Below, in pieces: positions 45,509 through 53,360 of a stretch of 64,000 bases of DNA. A program made the translations under genes and the position numbers. The notes below the pieces were generated by a model. The model ran no database searches. It saw only the letters and a program-made list of their open reading frames with translations, and was not told the DNA's origin. The stretch's first letter is position 1; the number at the start of each line of letters is the position of its first letter. The DNA lies in assembly GCA_944388145.1 (NCBI GenBank), contig CALXHQ010000009.1, positions 45,182 to 109,181 of the forward strand, read 5' to 3'. The DNA is from an uncultured Gemmiger sp. (lineage in GTDB: Bacteria; Bacillota; Clostridia; Oscillospirales; Ruminococcaceae).

Positions 45509-45958
45509 TCATTTCGCATTGGAAATTTTAGATATAAATTCACGGATAGAATTCATTGTGATTTCATTGGATAGGGGATTATTATACGCCTTTCGCCAAG
45601 GAGATTGTTGATGTGATATTTCCACCAATTCTCTGGTTGTTTTGTATGAGCATTTGTCTAGCATTTGGTCAATCAATTGACGATCATCTGTATCCAATCC
45701 ATTTTCTGCCTGATCATTAACCTCTTGAATTATCATGCTTCCGAACCGCTTATACTGGTGGTAAACATTAGGAACCACCGGCCCAAAATCCCATGCCTCT
45801 ACTCTGTCACTAAAGCAAGGTTGTCCTGTGCACATTAGAAAATAGAGCTGAACGTAATACAGCAATTTTTGTAATCGCAAGTTACTCACAGGCCGACTAT
45901 TTTCGAATTCATGATTGATTATATATTGAGCGATCTGAAGTGCTTTATAAGATTTCAT
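45509..45958 (-). CDS. Panacea (DUF4065/SocA-like) domain protein
   Basis: A 149-aa soluble protein. The domain is clear: YKALQIAQYIINHEF, then VSNLRLQKLLYYVQLYF (about 24-40), then VEAWDFGPVVPNVYHQYKRF (about 53-72) and LVEISHQQSPWRKAY, all standard Panacea/GepA/SocA positions. Panacea proteins act as antitoxins in hyperpromiscuous PanAT systems, or as protease adaptors. ATG 45958 follows AAGGAAAGAAG; a longer reading frame upstream has no support. An extended -10 TGG-TACAAT (46087-46092, minus) is a likely promoter, making this the first gene of a Panacea, membrane protein, TIR-STING run. Confidence 0.85.
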   Translation of the reverse strand: MKSYKALQIAQYIINHEFENSRPVSNLRLQKLLYYVQLYFLMCTGQPCFSDRVEAWDFGPVVPNVYHQYKRFGSMIIQEVNDQAENGLDTDDRQLIDQMLDKCSYKTTRELVEISHQQSPWRKAYNNPLSNEITMNSIREFISKISNAK

Positions 45959-46394
45959 ATGGTTTCTTCTTTCCTTTGCTCCTTCACATTTACCTCTGCT
46001 TTGTAACTTTTGGAGTATTTTGTCGCTTATATCCATTAAAATTTTACCATATTTCACAAAAAGCATCAATATTTTTTTTTCGAGGCATTGTACCACCTTC
46101 ATATTACCCCCTTCGCTTAACGTTGAAGTTGGAAATTGTCACAATAAACCGTACAAATTTTAACGCATTACTATGAGAAATTATGGTCACTATTTGCAAC
46201 ACAATGACAAACGGGTAATTTGGTGAACTCGTCCTTTCAATTGGTGTAAGGTGCGCTGCCGTAAGCATGATGGCAAACAACTACAATGTATCACGCAACT
46301 CACGATCCAATTGCTGACCAAACACTTAACACTACCCAAGCGGACAAAGTGTTGCTATAATAGCTGTAGTAATCTTTCAGGAGGCGATGCCACG

Positions 46395-48032
46395 GTGTAC
46401 AACCCAATGACTCTCAAAGAGCTGCTGAATGCCCAAGAGGGCGAAAGTGTTCAGTTCAAAGTTGCCAGAAACCGTTTTGATTTCGGCGAGGCGCTGCATT
46501 GTTGTTGTGCACTGTCGAACTGCGGCGGCGGAAAACTTGTATTTGGAATTTCAGATAAGAGGCCACGCGAAGTCGTTGGCAGTAAAGCATTCGATCAGCC
46601 TGAACGAACCCGCAAGGGATTCATCGACAAACTTCATATCATGGTTGATTTCCAACTATATGAAGAAGATGGTAAGCGTGTCCTTGTCTTTGAGGTGGCC
46701 GGAAGGCCGCTTGGCTTACCTGTACAAGCGGATGGTATTGCATGGTGGTACGAGGGTGACAGCTTGATTCCCATGCCAGAAGATGTTCGCCGCCGAATTT
46801 ATGCAGAGGCTGGATTTGACTTTTCTGGCAGTGTGTGCCCTGGTGCAAAACTTGACGATTTCGATGTATCCGCTGTGGATGAATTCCGCAAGAAGTGGGC
46901 CGAAAAGAGCAATAATCGCCGTATTTTGAATCTTTCTTTGGAACAATTGCTTCGCGATTGTGAAGCAATTACGGATGATGGTGTTACTTACGCAGCACTG
47001 ATATTGTTTGGTAAGCGGGCATCCCTTGGCAAGTTTTTGCCTCAAGCCGAAATTGTTTTTGAGTATCGTTCATCAGATGCTTCTGGCCCCGCAAGCCAAA
47101 GGGAGGAACTTCGTGCCGGCTTTTTTGCTTGCTATAACCGCCTGTGGGAACTAATCAATCTGCGTAATGACAAACAACATTATCAAGAAGGCTTTTTTGT
47201 TTATGATATTCCCACATTCAATGAGCGGGTCGTTCGCGAAGCAATCTTGAATGCGGTAAGCCATCGAAATTATCAGATGGGCGGCAGTGTGTTTATTCGC
47301 CAGTATAGGGATCGTCTCGTTGTTGAAAGTCCCGGTGGTTTTCCAAATGGAATTACCGTGGACAATATTTTGGATCGACAGTCACCGCGAAACCGTCGTG
47401 TTGCAGAAATTTTGGCGCTGTGTGGTCTTGTCGAGCGTTCGGGGCAAGGAATGAACCTGATGTATGAATGGAGCATAAAAGAAGCAAAACAGCTACCAGA
47501 TTTCACTGGGACAGATGAGAATTTCGTGAAATTAACTTTAAACGGACTTGTTTTGGATGAAAAAATGCTGTCTCTCATCAACCGCATCGGTAGTGAACGA
47601 ATGGAATCGTTTTCTACTGGTGATTTCTTGGTAATCAATGCTCTGTATCATGAAGAGGTGATTCCACAGAATCTTCATCAGAATTTGAAGAGACTGGAAG
47701 ATTGGGGCGTGGTGGAACATATAGGTCGCAACAAATATGTTTTAGCGCGCAGCCTATATGCTGCTGTTGGCAAATCCGGCGTACATACTCGTGTCGTGGG
47801 CTTGGATCGTAACACAAACAAAGAATTGCTTTTAAAGCATATCCGGGATAATGGAGATCAAGGCACGCCATTTAAGGAGCTACAGCAGGTACTGCCGGGA
47901 CAAAGTCGAAATCAGTTACAAGTCCTGATGCGTGAGCTGCGAAAAGAAGGGCGTGTCTATGCCATAGGTAAAACGCGCGGAGCCAAGTGGTTTGTGACTA
48001 GCGCAGACAATCATCGGAACCAAAGTGATTAA
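46395..48032 (+). CDS. Schlafen/AlbA_2 domain ATP-binding protein
   Basis: A 545-aa protein. A GTG at 46395, 11 nt after AGGAGG, is the start. Residues about 14-130 are an AlbA_2 (Schlafen-type) domain: EGESVQFKVARNRFDFGEAL, then NCGGGKLVFGISDK and EVAGRPLGLPVQADG. A central segment continues to a GHKL-like ATPase half (NERVVREAILNAVSHRNY, then VVESPGGFPNGI and LVERSGQGMNLM). The C-terminus has winged-helix repeats. Relatives annotated as transcriptional regulators or RecG-like are common in mobile islands and some are defence proteins. It is divergent from the Panacea gene, with about 430 bp between the two starts. Confidence 0.8.
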   Translation: MYNPMTLKELLNAQEGESVQFKVARNRFDFGEALHCCCALSNCGGGKLVFGISDKRPREVVGSKAFDQPERTRKGFIDKLHIMVDFQLYEEDGKRVLVFEVAGRPLGLPVQADGIAWWYEGDSLIPMPEDVRRRIYAEAGFDFSGSVCPGAKLDDFDVSAVDEFRKKWAEKSNNRRILNLSLEQLLRDCEAITDDGVTYAALILFGKRASLGKFLPQAEIVFEYRSSDASGPASQREELRAGFFACYNRLWELINLRNDKQHYQEGFFVYDIPTFNERVVREAILNAVSHRNYQMGGSVFIRQYRDRLVVESPGGFPNGITVDNILDRQSPRNRRVAEILALCGLVERSGQGMNLMYEWSIKEAKQLPDFTGTDENFVKLTLNGLVLDEKMLSLINRIGSERMESFSTGDFLVINALYHEEVIPQNLHQNLKRLEDWGVVEHIGRNKYVLARSLYAAVGKSGVHTRVVGLDRNTNKELLLKHIRDNGDQGTPFKELQQVLPGQSRNQLQVLMRELRKEGRVYAIGKTRGAKWFVTSADNHRNQSD

Positions 48033-48036
48033 AACC

Positions 48037-48082
48037 AGATTGCGACTGAATTGCGACCATGGTCGCAATTCAGTCGCAATCT
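48037..48082. repeat. 46-bp perfect palindrome
   Basis: AGATTGCGACTGAATTGCGA (48037-48056) through the CCATGG centre to its exact complement at 48082. It starts 4 bp after the AlbA_2 gene's stop and has only TTT after it, so it can serve as that gene's terminator or as a protein-binding site beside the recombination module. 48083-48211 holds nothing else that I recognise. Confidence 0.8.
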
Positions 48083-48211
48083 TTATGTACATTATCAAAG
48101 GTTTTATCGGCAGAAATTTTGGTGTATGCTATTTATAGCCATACCATCGTGGGACTGATTTCGATGATGAAGTCGCGGGCTTCTTCACGATGAGCAAGTT
48201 CCGGAGGCACT

Positions 48212-49828
48212 TCAAATATTTGTGACTTTGAACTTGATCTCGAGTTGTGGTTCTGATGCAGACCTCACGGTAACTGTTTCCACAATCCGCCTGACCAGTT
48301 CATCGTCATATTCACTAAGCTCCACTTCCTGCAAATTGATTGCATCAATTACATTCTGCATCTGCTGCGTTTGATTCTGATCCTGCCTCGCAGCCTTCTC
48401 CACCGCATCCACCTTCGCCTGTAAATCCGCTTTTTCCTTTGTCAGCGCCTTGAATTTCTCATCATAAATGCGGCTATCGACACTGTGGCTGACGAGCAGC
48501 AACAAGTTGGACATGGCCTGGTCGATTTCCTGGATGCGGGTGAGAAGCGGCGCCACGTCCTGTTGGCTGTCACCATGCAGGATAATCCGTTCCTCTACAT
48601 CCATCAGTGCCTCTTTTACTTTGTCCCGGTCCGTGAACTGCTCGCGTATGGCGGCCATGATGGCTTCCTGCAACTGCGCTTCCTTCAGGCTGGGGGAATT
48701 CTTGCAGTATTTCTTGCCGTTCTCCAGCCGGTTAACGCAGCGCCAGACGTATTCCTTGGTGCCATCTCGCTTAATCCACTGGGTGCGGCGGTACATACAG
48801 CCGCATTCGCCGCAGATCAGCCGTTCCGAGAGCGCAAACTTGCTGGTGTACTTACCGCGCTCGGTCTTGGTCTTGCGCTGCGAAACCTTGGGCCTGCTGC
48901 TCCGGCGGGCCAGTTCCAATTGCACCTGCTGGAAAATCTCGCGCGGGATAATGGCCGGGTGGTTGTCGGTCACATAATACTGCGTCACTTCACCGCGGTT
49001 CTTCTTGACCTTCTTGGTCAGGAAGTCTGCGGTGAATGTTTTTTGCAGCAGCACATCGCCGGCGTACTTTTCGTTGCGCAGGATGTTCTGGATTGTGGCC
49101 TTGGACCAGGTTGTCTTGCCGCTGGGCGAAAGGATGTGCATTTCTTCCAGGTCGGTCTTGAGCTGCGCCGGGGTCTTGCCGGACAGAAAGCCGCAGAAGA
49201 TATGCTCAATCGTTTTGGCCCCCTCGGGGTCGATCTCCGGCTGTCCATCCGCACCGCGCCGGTAGCCGATAAAATGCTTGTACTGGAACGGGCATTTCCC
49301 CTCCTTGAACAGGCGGCGTTTGCCCATTGTGACGTTCTGGCTCAGCGATTCGCTCTCGGCCTGGGCAAAAGCTGAAAACCAGGTCAGGTAGATTTCGCTG
49401 CCGAGATCGCCGGTGTTCAAGCCCTCTTTCTCAAACTCAATGACCACGCCCAGGCTTTTCAGCAGCCGGATGTAGCGGATGCTGTCCAGTGTGTTACGGG
49501 AGAAACGGCTCAAGGATTTGGTCAGGATCATGTCGATCTTGTGCTGTTTGCAGGCTTCGATCATCTGCATGAATCCCGGCCGCGTGGTATCCTTGATGCC
49601 GCTGATCCCGTGGTCGGCGAAGATACCGGCCATCTCCCACTCAGGGTTGTTCTCAATCAGGTTGGTGTAATAGGTCACCTGCCCCTCGAAGCTGCTCTCC
49701 TGTTCTTCCTGCTCGGTGCTGACGCGGCAGTAAGCGGCAACGCGCAGGCGGGTATGTGACTTGTGTGAGAGTCGGGGATCAGCCTCGATCTCGCGAACAT
49801 TCTTCTTGGGGGCGCTATGTTGATTCAT
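48212..49828 (-). CDS. Large serine recombinase (third in cluster)
   Basis: A 538-aa site-specific recombinase. The resolvase catalytic domain begins LRVAAYCRVSTEQEEQ with nucleophile Ser about 37. IFADHGISGIKDTTRPGF and LTKSLSRFSRNTLD (the active-site Arg cluster) follow, then the recombinase domain (GYRRGADGQPEIDPEGAKTI), the zinc ribbon (LICGECGCMYRR ... WRCVNR) and a coiled coil about 430-500. Such TnpX/TndX-like enzymes insert and excise mobile elements. ATG 49828 is 11 bp after the preceding recombinase's stop. It is the last gene of the minus-strand module. Confidence 0.92.
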   Translation of the reverse strand: MNQHSAPKKNVREIEADPRLSHKSHTRLRVAAYCRVSTEQEEQESSFEGQVTYYTNLIENNPEWEMAGIFADHGISGIKDTTRPGFMQMIEACKQHKIDMILTKSLSRFSRNTLDSIRYIRLLKSLGVVIEFEKEGLNTGDLGSEIYLTWFSAFAQAESESLSQNVTMGKRRLFKEGKCPFQYKHFIGYRRGADGQPEIDPEGAKTIEHIFCGFLSGKTPAQLKTDLEEMHILSPSGKTTWSKATIQNILRNEKYAGDVLLQKTFTADFLTKKVKKNRGEVTQYYVTDNHPAIIPREIFQQVQLELARRSSRPKVSQRKTKTERGKYTSKFALSERLICGECGCMYRRTQWIKRDGTKEYVWRCVNRLENGKKYCKNSPSLKEAQLQEAIMAAIREQFTDRDKVKEALMDVEERIILHGDSQQDVAPLLTRIQEIDQAMSNLLLLVSHSVDSRIYDEKFKALTKEKADLQAKVDAVEKAARQDQNQTQQMQNVIDAINLQEVELSEYDDELVRRIVETVTVRSASEPQLEIKFKVTNI

Positions 49829-49839
49829 TGGATGACCTC

Positions 49840-50682
49840 TCAGACCATTTGCTGATTCGTAAGCTGTAATGTCAAATGCGTGGATGTCTCGAGAAAGACT
49901 CTGCTGACAATGCTGTGAAACAGTTTAGACGGGAACGCTTCATCGCTGGGATTCGAATCCCTCAGCAAGCGGCGAATCCGCTCCGATTCATAAGCATAAT
50001 TGTAGCCTTGAAAACATTGATACAGTTCTGTGGCGGCTTGCCGGGCCAGGGCGCACAGTTCTTCCTTTGAGCTTTTGGGATCACTGATTTTGCGGTTCAG
50101 TTCTCGATGGCATCGTTGGTATTCGCTGGAAAGTAAGATAGTGGGAACGGCGCCTGTGACCTGATCTTCGTTTTGCCGCAGCCAATCGATGCGCTGCGTG
50201 ATCCGGTCGATCAAATCCATATCCGATATGGGCTTTGTGTAAGTGTTGCAGGTGGGGCAATACCAGCCAACGCCATTTTGCTTTCTGCTTGTTCGCCGTG
50301 TCATGCGGGTAAGACAACGCGGGCAGCAGATTTTTGAACGAACGCTGCGAATGTCGGCGTTAGAGAGCTGGCTCTGTTTTCGCGCCGCCCGCGCACTTGC
50401 GATTACCGATATTGTCTCTTGGCGCAAAAGCGCGGGCCAGGTATCAGTTCCCGCATATCGCTGATCCTGCAGGATACGCGAAATCATGTTTTTGTTCCAG
50501 ACGGTTGTATCGCCGCGGTAGGAGACACCGGTGTGGTTCATCATCTGCGCAATTGCATGGATGGAATCTCCGTCCACGTATGCTTGTGCAATTTTCGTGA
50601 CATAGGGCGCTTCCTGTTCATCCGGCTCAATGCGCCCATCACAATATTTGTACCCGAAAGGAAGCTTTCTGTTTTGACTCAT
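49840..50682 (-). CDS. Recombinase-domain protein without the catalytic serine domain
   Basis: A 280-aa protein that begins where other large serine recombinases have their second domain: LPFGYKYCDGRIEPDEQEAP, then an SRILQDQRYAGTDTW motif and a zinc ribbon (ICCPRCLTRM ... YCPTCNTYT), with a helical tail. No resolvase N-terminal domain and no catalytic Ser are present. The start codon ATG 50682 is 2 bp after the upstream recombinase stop, with AAGG before it, so it is a designed short gene rather than a truncation. It may act as a DNA-binding partner of its two catalytic neighbours. Confidence 0.85.
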   Translation of the reverse strand: MSQNRKLPFGYKYCDGRIEPDEQEAPYVTKIAQAYVDGDSIHAIAQMMNHTGVSYRGDTTVWNKNMISRILQDQRYAGTDTWPALLRQETISVIASARAARKQSQLSNADIRSVRSKICCPRCLTRMTRRTSRKQNGVGWYCPTCNTYTKPISDMDLIDRITQRIDWLRQNEDQVTGAVPTILLSSEYQRCHRELNRKISDPKSSKEELCALARQAATELYQCFQGYNYAYESERIRRLLRDSNPSDEAFPSKLFHSIVSRVFLETSTHLTLQLTNQQMV

Positions 50683-50684
50683 CG

Positions 50685-52229
50685 TTATACCTTCCGACGT
50701 CCTTCACGCAATTCTAAATCGTTGGACAGATGAAAAATGACATGGTTTTCGGATATCTTTATCAGGGAGACGACCTCTGGAATACGACTTGCGTTTTCCT
50801 CAAATGGCTTGATTGTGGACAGCACGGCCTGAAGCCGGAGCGTGCTATCGATGTTTTCTTTTACGAGATCCGTTTCACGTTGCCGGGCAAGCACACCTTT
50901 TACTTTGTCCAAGCTTTGCTGTATGGTGTTGCTGTGTGCAATAAAAAAAGCAGAGTCGATACACCCTCTGGCCATAAGGCGATTGAGTGTATGACTCTGC
51001 TCCAATAATTGCGCAACCTGTTGGCGTAGAGGTGCAATTTCTGGTTGCTGTGATGCAACGCATTGTTGGATGCGATGAAGCTCTGCGAGATAAGTTTTCA
51101 ATACTGGGCAAGAAGCATTGGTCAGTTTATAGACCAGTCGATTGAACAATTCTGTAAGCTCATCCTCCGTGACCGGAGAGAGCGGACAAACCGAAGCTTG
51201 ACTGAGATGATGGGCGCAAACCCATACGTCACACTTATTTACAAAGCGATGATAAAGGGGAGCGCCGCAGTTCCCGCAGACGAGTATTTTCGTCAATGCG
51301 GATGAATGGCTTTTTTGAGAATGGCCGAACTGTGAACGGCGCTGCGCCAGCAAGCCCTGGGCGTGTGCAAAGGTATCCCGGCTTATGATGGGTTCGTGTG
51401 CCAATTCCTTATAATACTGCTTGGCCTGACCGTTGTTGAGGGCGCGCTGGTAGGGGAACACTTCTGCCGCTATGCTCTTTTGAAGTAGTTCATCCCCCAC
51501 ATACTTTTCGTTAGAGAGAATATATGTAACGCCTTTCTTTGTCCAGATGGGGTTGCCATACCGTTTGAGAACAGTTTCTTGCTGCAGTTCCGCAGCGATG
51601 GAAGAAGTGCTTTTGCCATTTATAAATTCTCTGAAAATTCGTTTTACAACTTCCGCTTCATTGGGTTCAATCACCAAGCCACGATCACCGAGGCGATAGC
51701 CGAACGGGGCGCACGGGGGGCGATAGGTGCCATTCTGCATCCGCATCTGCACACCTTTGCGCATATTCTTCGAGATCGACACCGATTCCTCCTGCGCAAA
51801 GGCGCTCATCATACTGATGAGCATCTCATTGGCCATTGTACTGGTGTTGATGTGTTCCTTCTCGAACACCACCGTCACGCTGAGCTGGCGCAGTTCCCGT
51901 AAGGCGGCAATGCAGTCCTGGGTGTTGCGGGCAAAGCGGGAGAGCGATTTGACCAGGATGCGGTCGATCTTGCCTTTGCGGCAATCCCCCATCATGCGCT
52001 GGAACTCAGTCCGCTTGGCGGTGCTGGTGCCGGTAATGCCGCGGTCGGCGTAGATGTCCACCAACGTCCAATCTTCGTTGCTGGAAATCAGGTTGGTGTA
52101 ATACCGCACCTGCGAGGCAAAGGAATTGAGCTGGTCGGCGGAATCGCTGCTGACGCGGGCGTAGGCACAGACCCGCAGTTTGGACGGTTTATGGCTATGT
52201 ACCGGTTCAATGACGTGTACTTGCGGCAT
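50685..52229 (-). CDS. Large serine recombinase (first in cluster)
   Basis: A 514-aa recombinase. ATG 52229 (MPQVHVIEPVHSHKP) follows AAAGGAGG; an upstream in-frame start lacks a site. LRVCAYARVSSDSADQ contains the nucleophile Ser about 27, IYADRGITGTSTAKRTEF and LVKSLSRFARNTQD give the Arg motifs. The recombinase domain (FGYRLGDRGLVIEPNEAEVV), a zinc ribbon (LVCGNCGAPLYHR ... WVCAHH) and a coiled coil follow. It probably works with the two recombinase genes directly downstream, in the manner of multi-recombinase elements. Confidence 0.92.
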   Translation of the reverse strand: MPQVHVIEPVHSHKPSKLRVCAYARVSSDSADQLNSFASQVRYYTNLISSNEDWTLVDIYADRGITGTSTAKRTEFQRMMGDCRKGKIDRILVKSLSRFARNTQDCIAALRELRQLSVTVVFEKEHINTSTMANEMLISMMSAFAQEESVSISKNMRKGVQMRMQNGTYRPPCAPFGYRLGDRGLVIEPNEAEVVKRIFREFINGKSTSSIAAELQQETVLKRYGNPIWTKKGVTYILSNEKYVGDELLQKSIAAEVFPYQRALNNGQAKQYYKELAHEPIISRDTFAHAQGLLAQRRSQFGHSQKSHSSALTKILVCGNCGAPLYHRFVNKCDVWVCAHHLSQASVCPLSPVTEDELTELFNRLVYKLTNASCPVLKTYLAELHRIQQCVASQQPEIAPLRQQVAQLLEQSHTLNRLMARGCIDSAFFIAHSNTIQQSLDKVKGVLARQRETDLVKENIDSTLRLQAVLSTIKPFEENASRIPEVVSLIKISENHVIFHLSNDLELREGRRKV

Positions 52230-52337
52230 CCATCGTTCCTCCTTTGCGATTTTGCTGTCACTGACAGTAACGGCGACCAACCTTTGGCAACGACAACACT
52301 ACCACAAGGGCGGCGGTTTATCTATTCACGAGAACCA

Positions 52338-52517
52338 CTAAATTGACCGCCGTAAAACGCCGAATACTTTGGCAAGAGCAACAGCTGCCGCCTGACCGTT
52401 GGCTAAATCAATATACCCATCGGAGAGTAATCGCCGCAGTACAGACAAGGCCGCCGCATATTGGATCTCGCGCAGGACCGCGCCGGAAGCCTCTGTGCTG
52501 CTACAAATCATTTTCAT
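52338..52517 (-). CDS. Small 59-aa protein of the recombinase module
   Basis: A short gene between the degenerate resolvase-like protein and the first recombinase. ATG 52517 (MKMICSSTEASGAVLREIQY) lies 5-6 nt after GGAGGG and the stop TAG is at 52338. The middle reads LRRLLSDGYIDLANGQAAA, two helices with a turn, then VALAKVFGVL. The helix-DGYI-helix shape resembles small SHOCT-like or excision-factor-like proteins, but identity is unknown. It starts 22 bp after the upstream stop codon, so it belongs to the operon. Confidence 0.7.
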   Translation of the reverse strand: MKMICSSTEASGAVLREIQYAAALSVLRRLLSDGYIDLANGQAAAVALAKVFGVLRRSI

Positions 52518-52539
52518 CTGCTGCCCTCCATTTCGGGTA

Positions 52540-52953
52540 TCATCCGCCCACTATGGCATCCAACCCATGCCGGCACAGATCATCCGCCAGGTTGCGCTCA
52601 ACTGTCTGAACAACAACCTGGTGCTTCTGGACAAGTCGCAGGAACCGCACCAGTTTGCGCTGCCTGGTATCAATGGCGGAAAGCCGCGGTACCAGGACAA
52701 TGTCGATGTTTTCCTTTCGGATCTGCCGGATCAACCGGCGGAACGCCGGCCGCCAAAAGCGGTCTGCGCGGCCGATATCCATGCCAATGGCGAGGGGATC
52801 ATAACCCCGATTCTGTGCTGCGGTCAGCATCTCCAATTTTTGCTGGATTGCCTGTTCTTCTGTTTGGCAACGCAGGTAAATCCACGCCCTCGGGTAAAAA
52901 AATGTATTCCGGTTACCGGAGATTTCTTGGTTCATCTGCCTTATCCCCCTCAT
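52540..52953 (-). CDS. Degenerate resolvase-like protein, no catalytic serine
   Basis: A 137-aa protein with the layout of a serine-recombinase catalytic domain only. The usual Y-x-R-V-S-T is read as IYLRCQTEEQ, so Gln replaces the nucleophile. AIGMDIGRADRFWRPAFRRL and IDIVLVPRLSAIDTRQRKLV correspond to the Arg and RLSR regions. It should be unable to cut DNA but could still bind partners or DNA. ATG 52953 overlaps the upstream stop (ATGA), and an internal ATG at 52935 with AAGGCAG upstream is an alternative start. Confidence 0.75.
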   Translation of the reverse strand: MRGIRQMNQEISGNRNTFFYPRAWIYLRCQTEEQAIQQKLEMLTAAQNRGYDPLAIGMDIGRADRFWRPAFRRLIRQIRKENIDIVLVPRLSAIDTRQRKLVRFLRLVQKHQVVVQTVERNLADDLCRHGLDAIVGG

Positions 52954-53333
52954 TCATCTGTCTCATCATACCCTGGCAGCACCATCCAATGGCGGCCAGC
53001 AGGTTCGATCCATTGGCCGTTCCTGGCTCCGAATGTATGGATGCCGTATTGCAGCAAGGACATGAGCAGCCCGTCCAGTTCCGCCTGGCCACAGTGCAGG
53101 TGTTCGATGTCGATCACCATCAGCACATCCACTTCGCCCGCCGCCGCAGCCCGCAGCAGGTCCACCATGCCGGGGCGCAGCGAGAGCGGCTGTGCCTCGC
53201 TGCCGGCCTGGGCAAACAGTTCCATGATGCAGGGCCATTGCAGTTTACGCAGGGCTCGATGGCAAATCAGTTGCTGCTGGCGCATGGTCAGGTCGGAATC
53301 CTTAACTTCTTGGATAAAACAGATTGCTCTCAT
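52950..53333 (-). CDS. Second degenerate resolvase-like protein
   Basis: A 127-aa protein, ATG 53333 after GGAGGAATACC. It opens MRAICFIQEVKDSDLTMRQQ where a resolvase would have the catalytic strand, without a serine at that place. It continues LRPGMVDLLRAAAAGEVDVL and MVIDIEHLHCGQAELDGLL, matching the RPGF...LL and RLSR-helix positions of resolvases. The active-site arginines are mostly lost. It is translationally coupled to the next similar gene, so the two may form a heterodimer that regulates the recombinases. This is inferred from fold pattern only. Confidence 0.7.
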   Translation of the reverse strand: MRAICFIQEVKDSDLTMRQQQLICHRALRKLQWPCIMELFAQAGSEAQPLSLRPGMVDLLRAAAAGEVDVLMVIDIEHLHCGQAELDGLLMSLLQYGIHTFGARNGQWIEPAGRHWMVLPGYDETDE

Positions 53334-53360
53334 GGTATTCCTCCATTTTGTTATCCTGTG

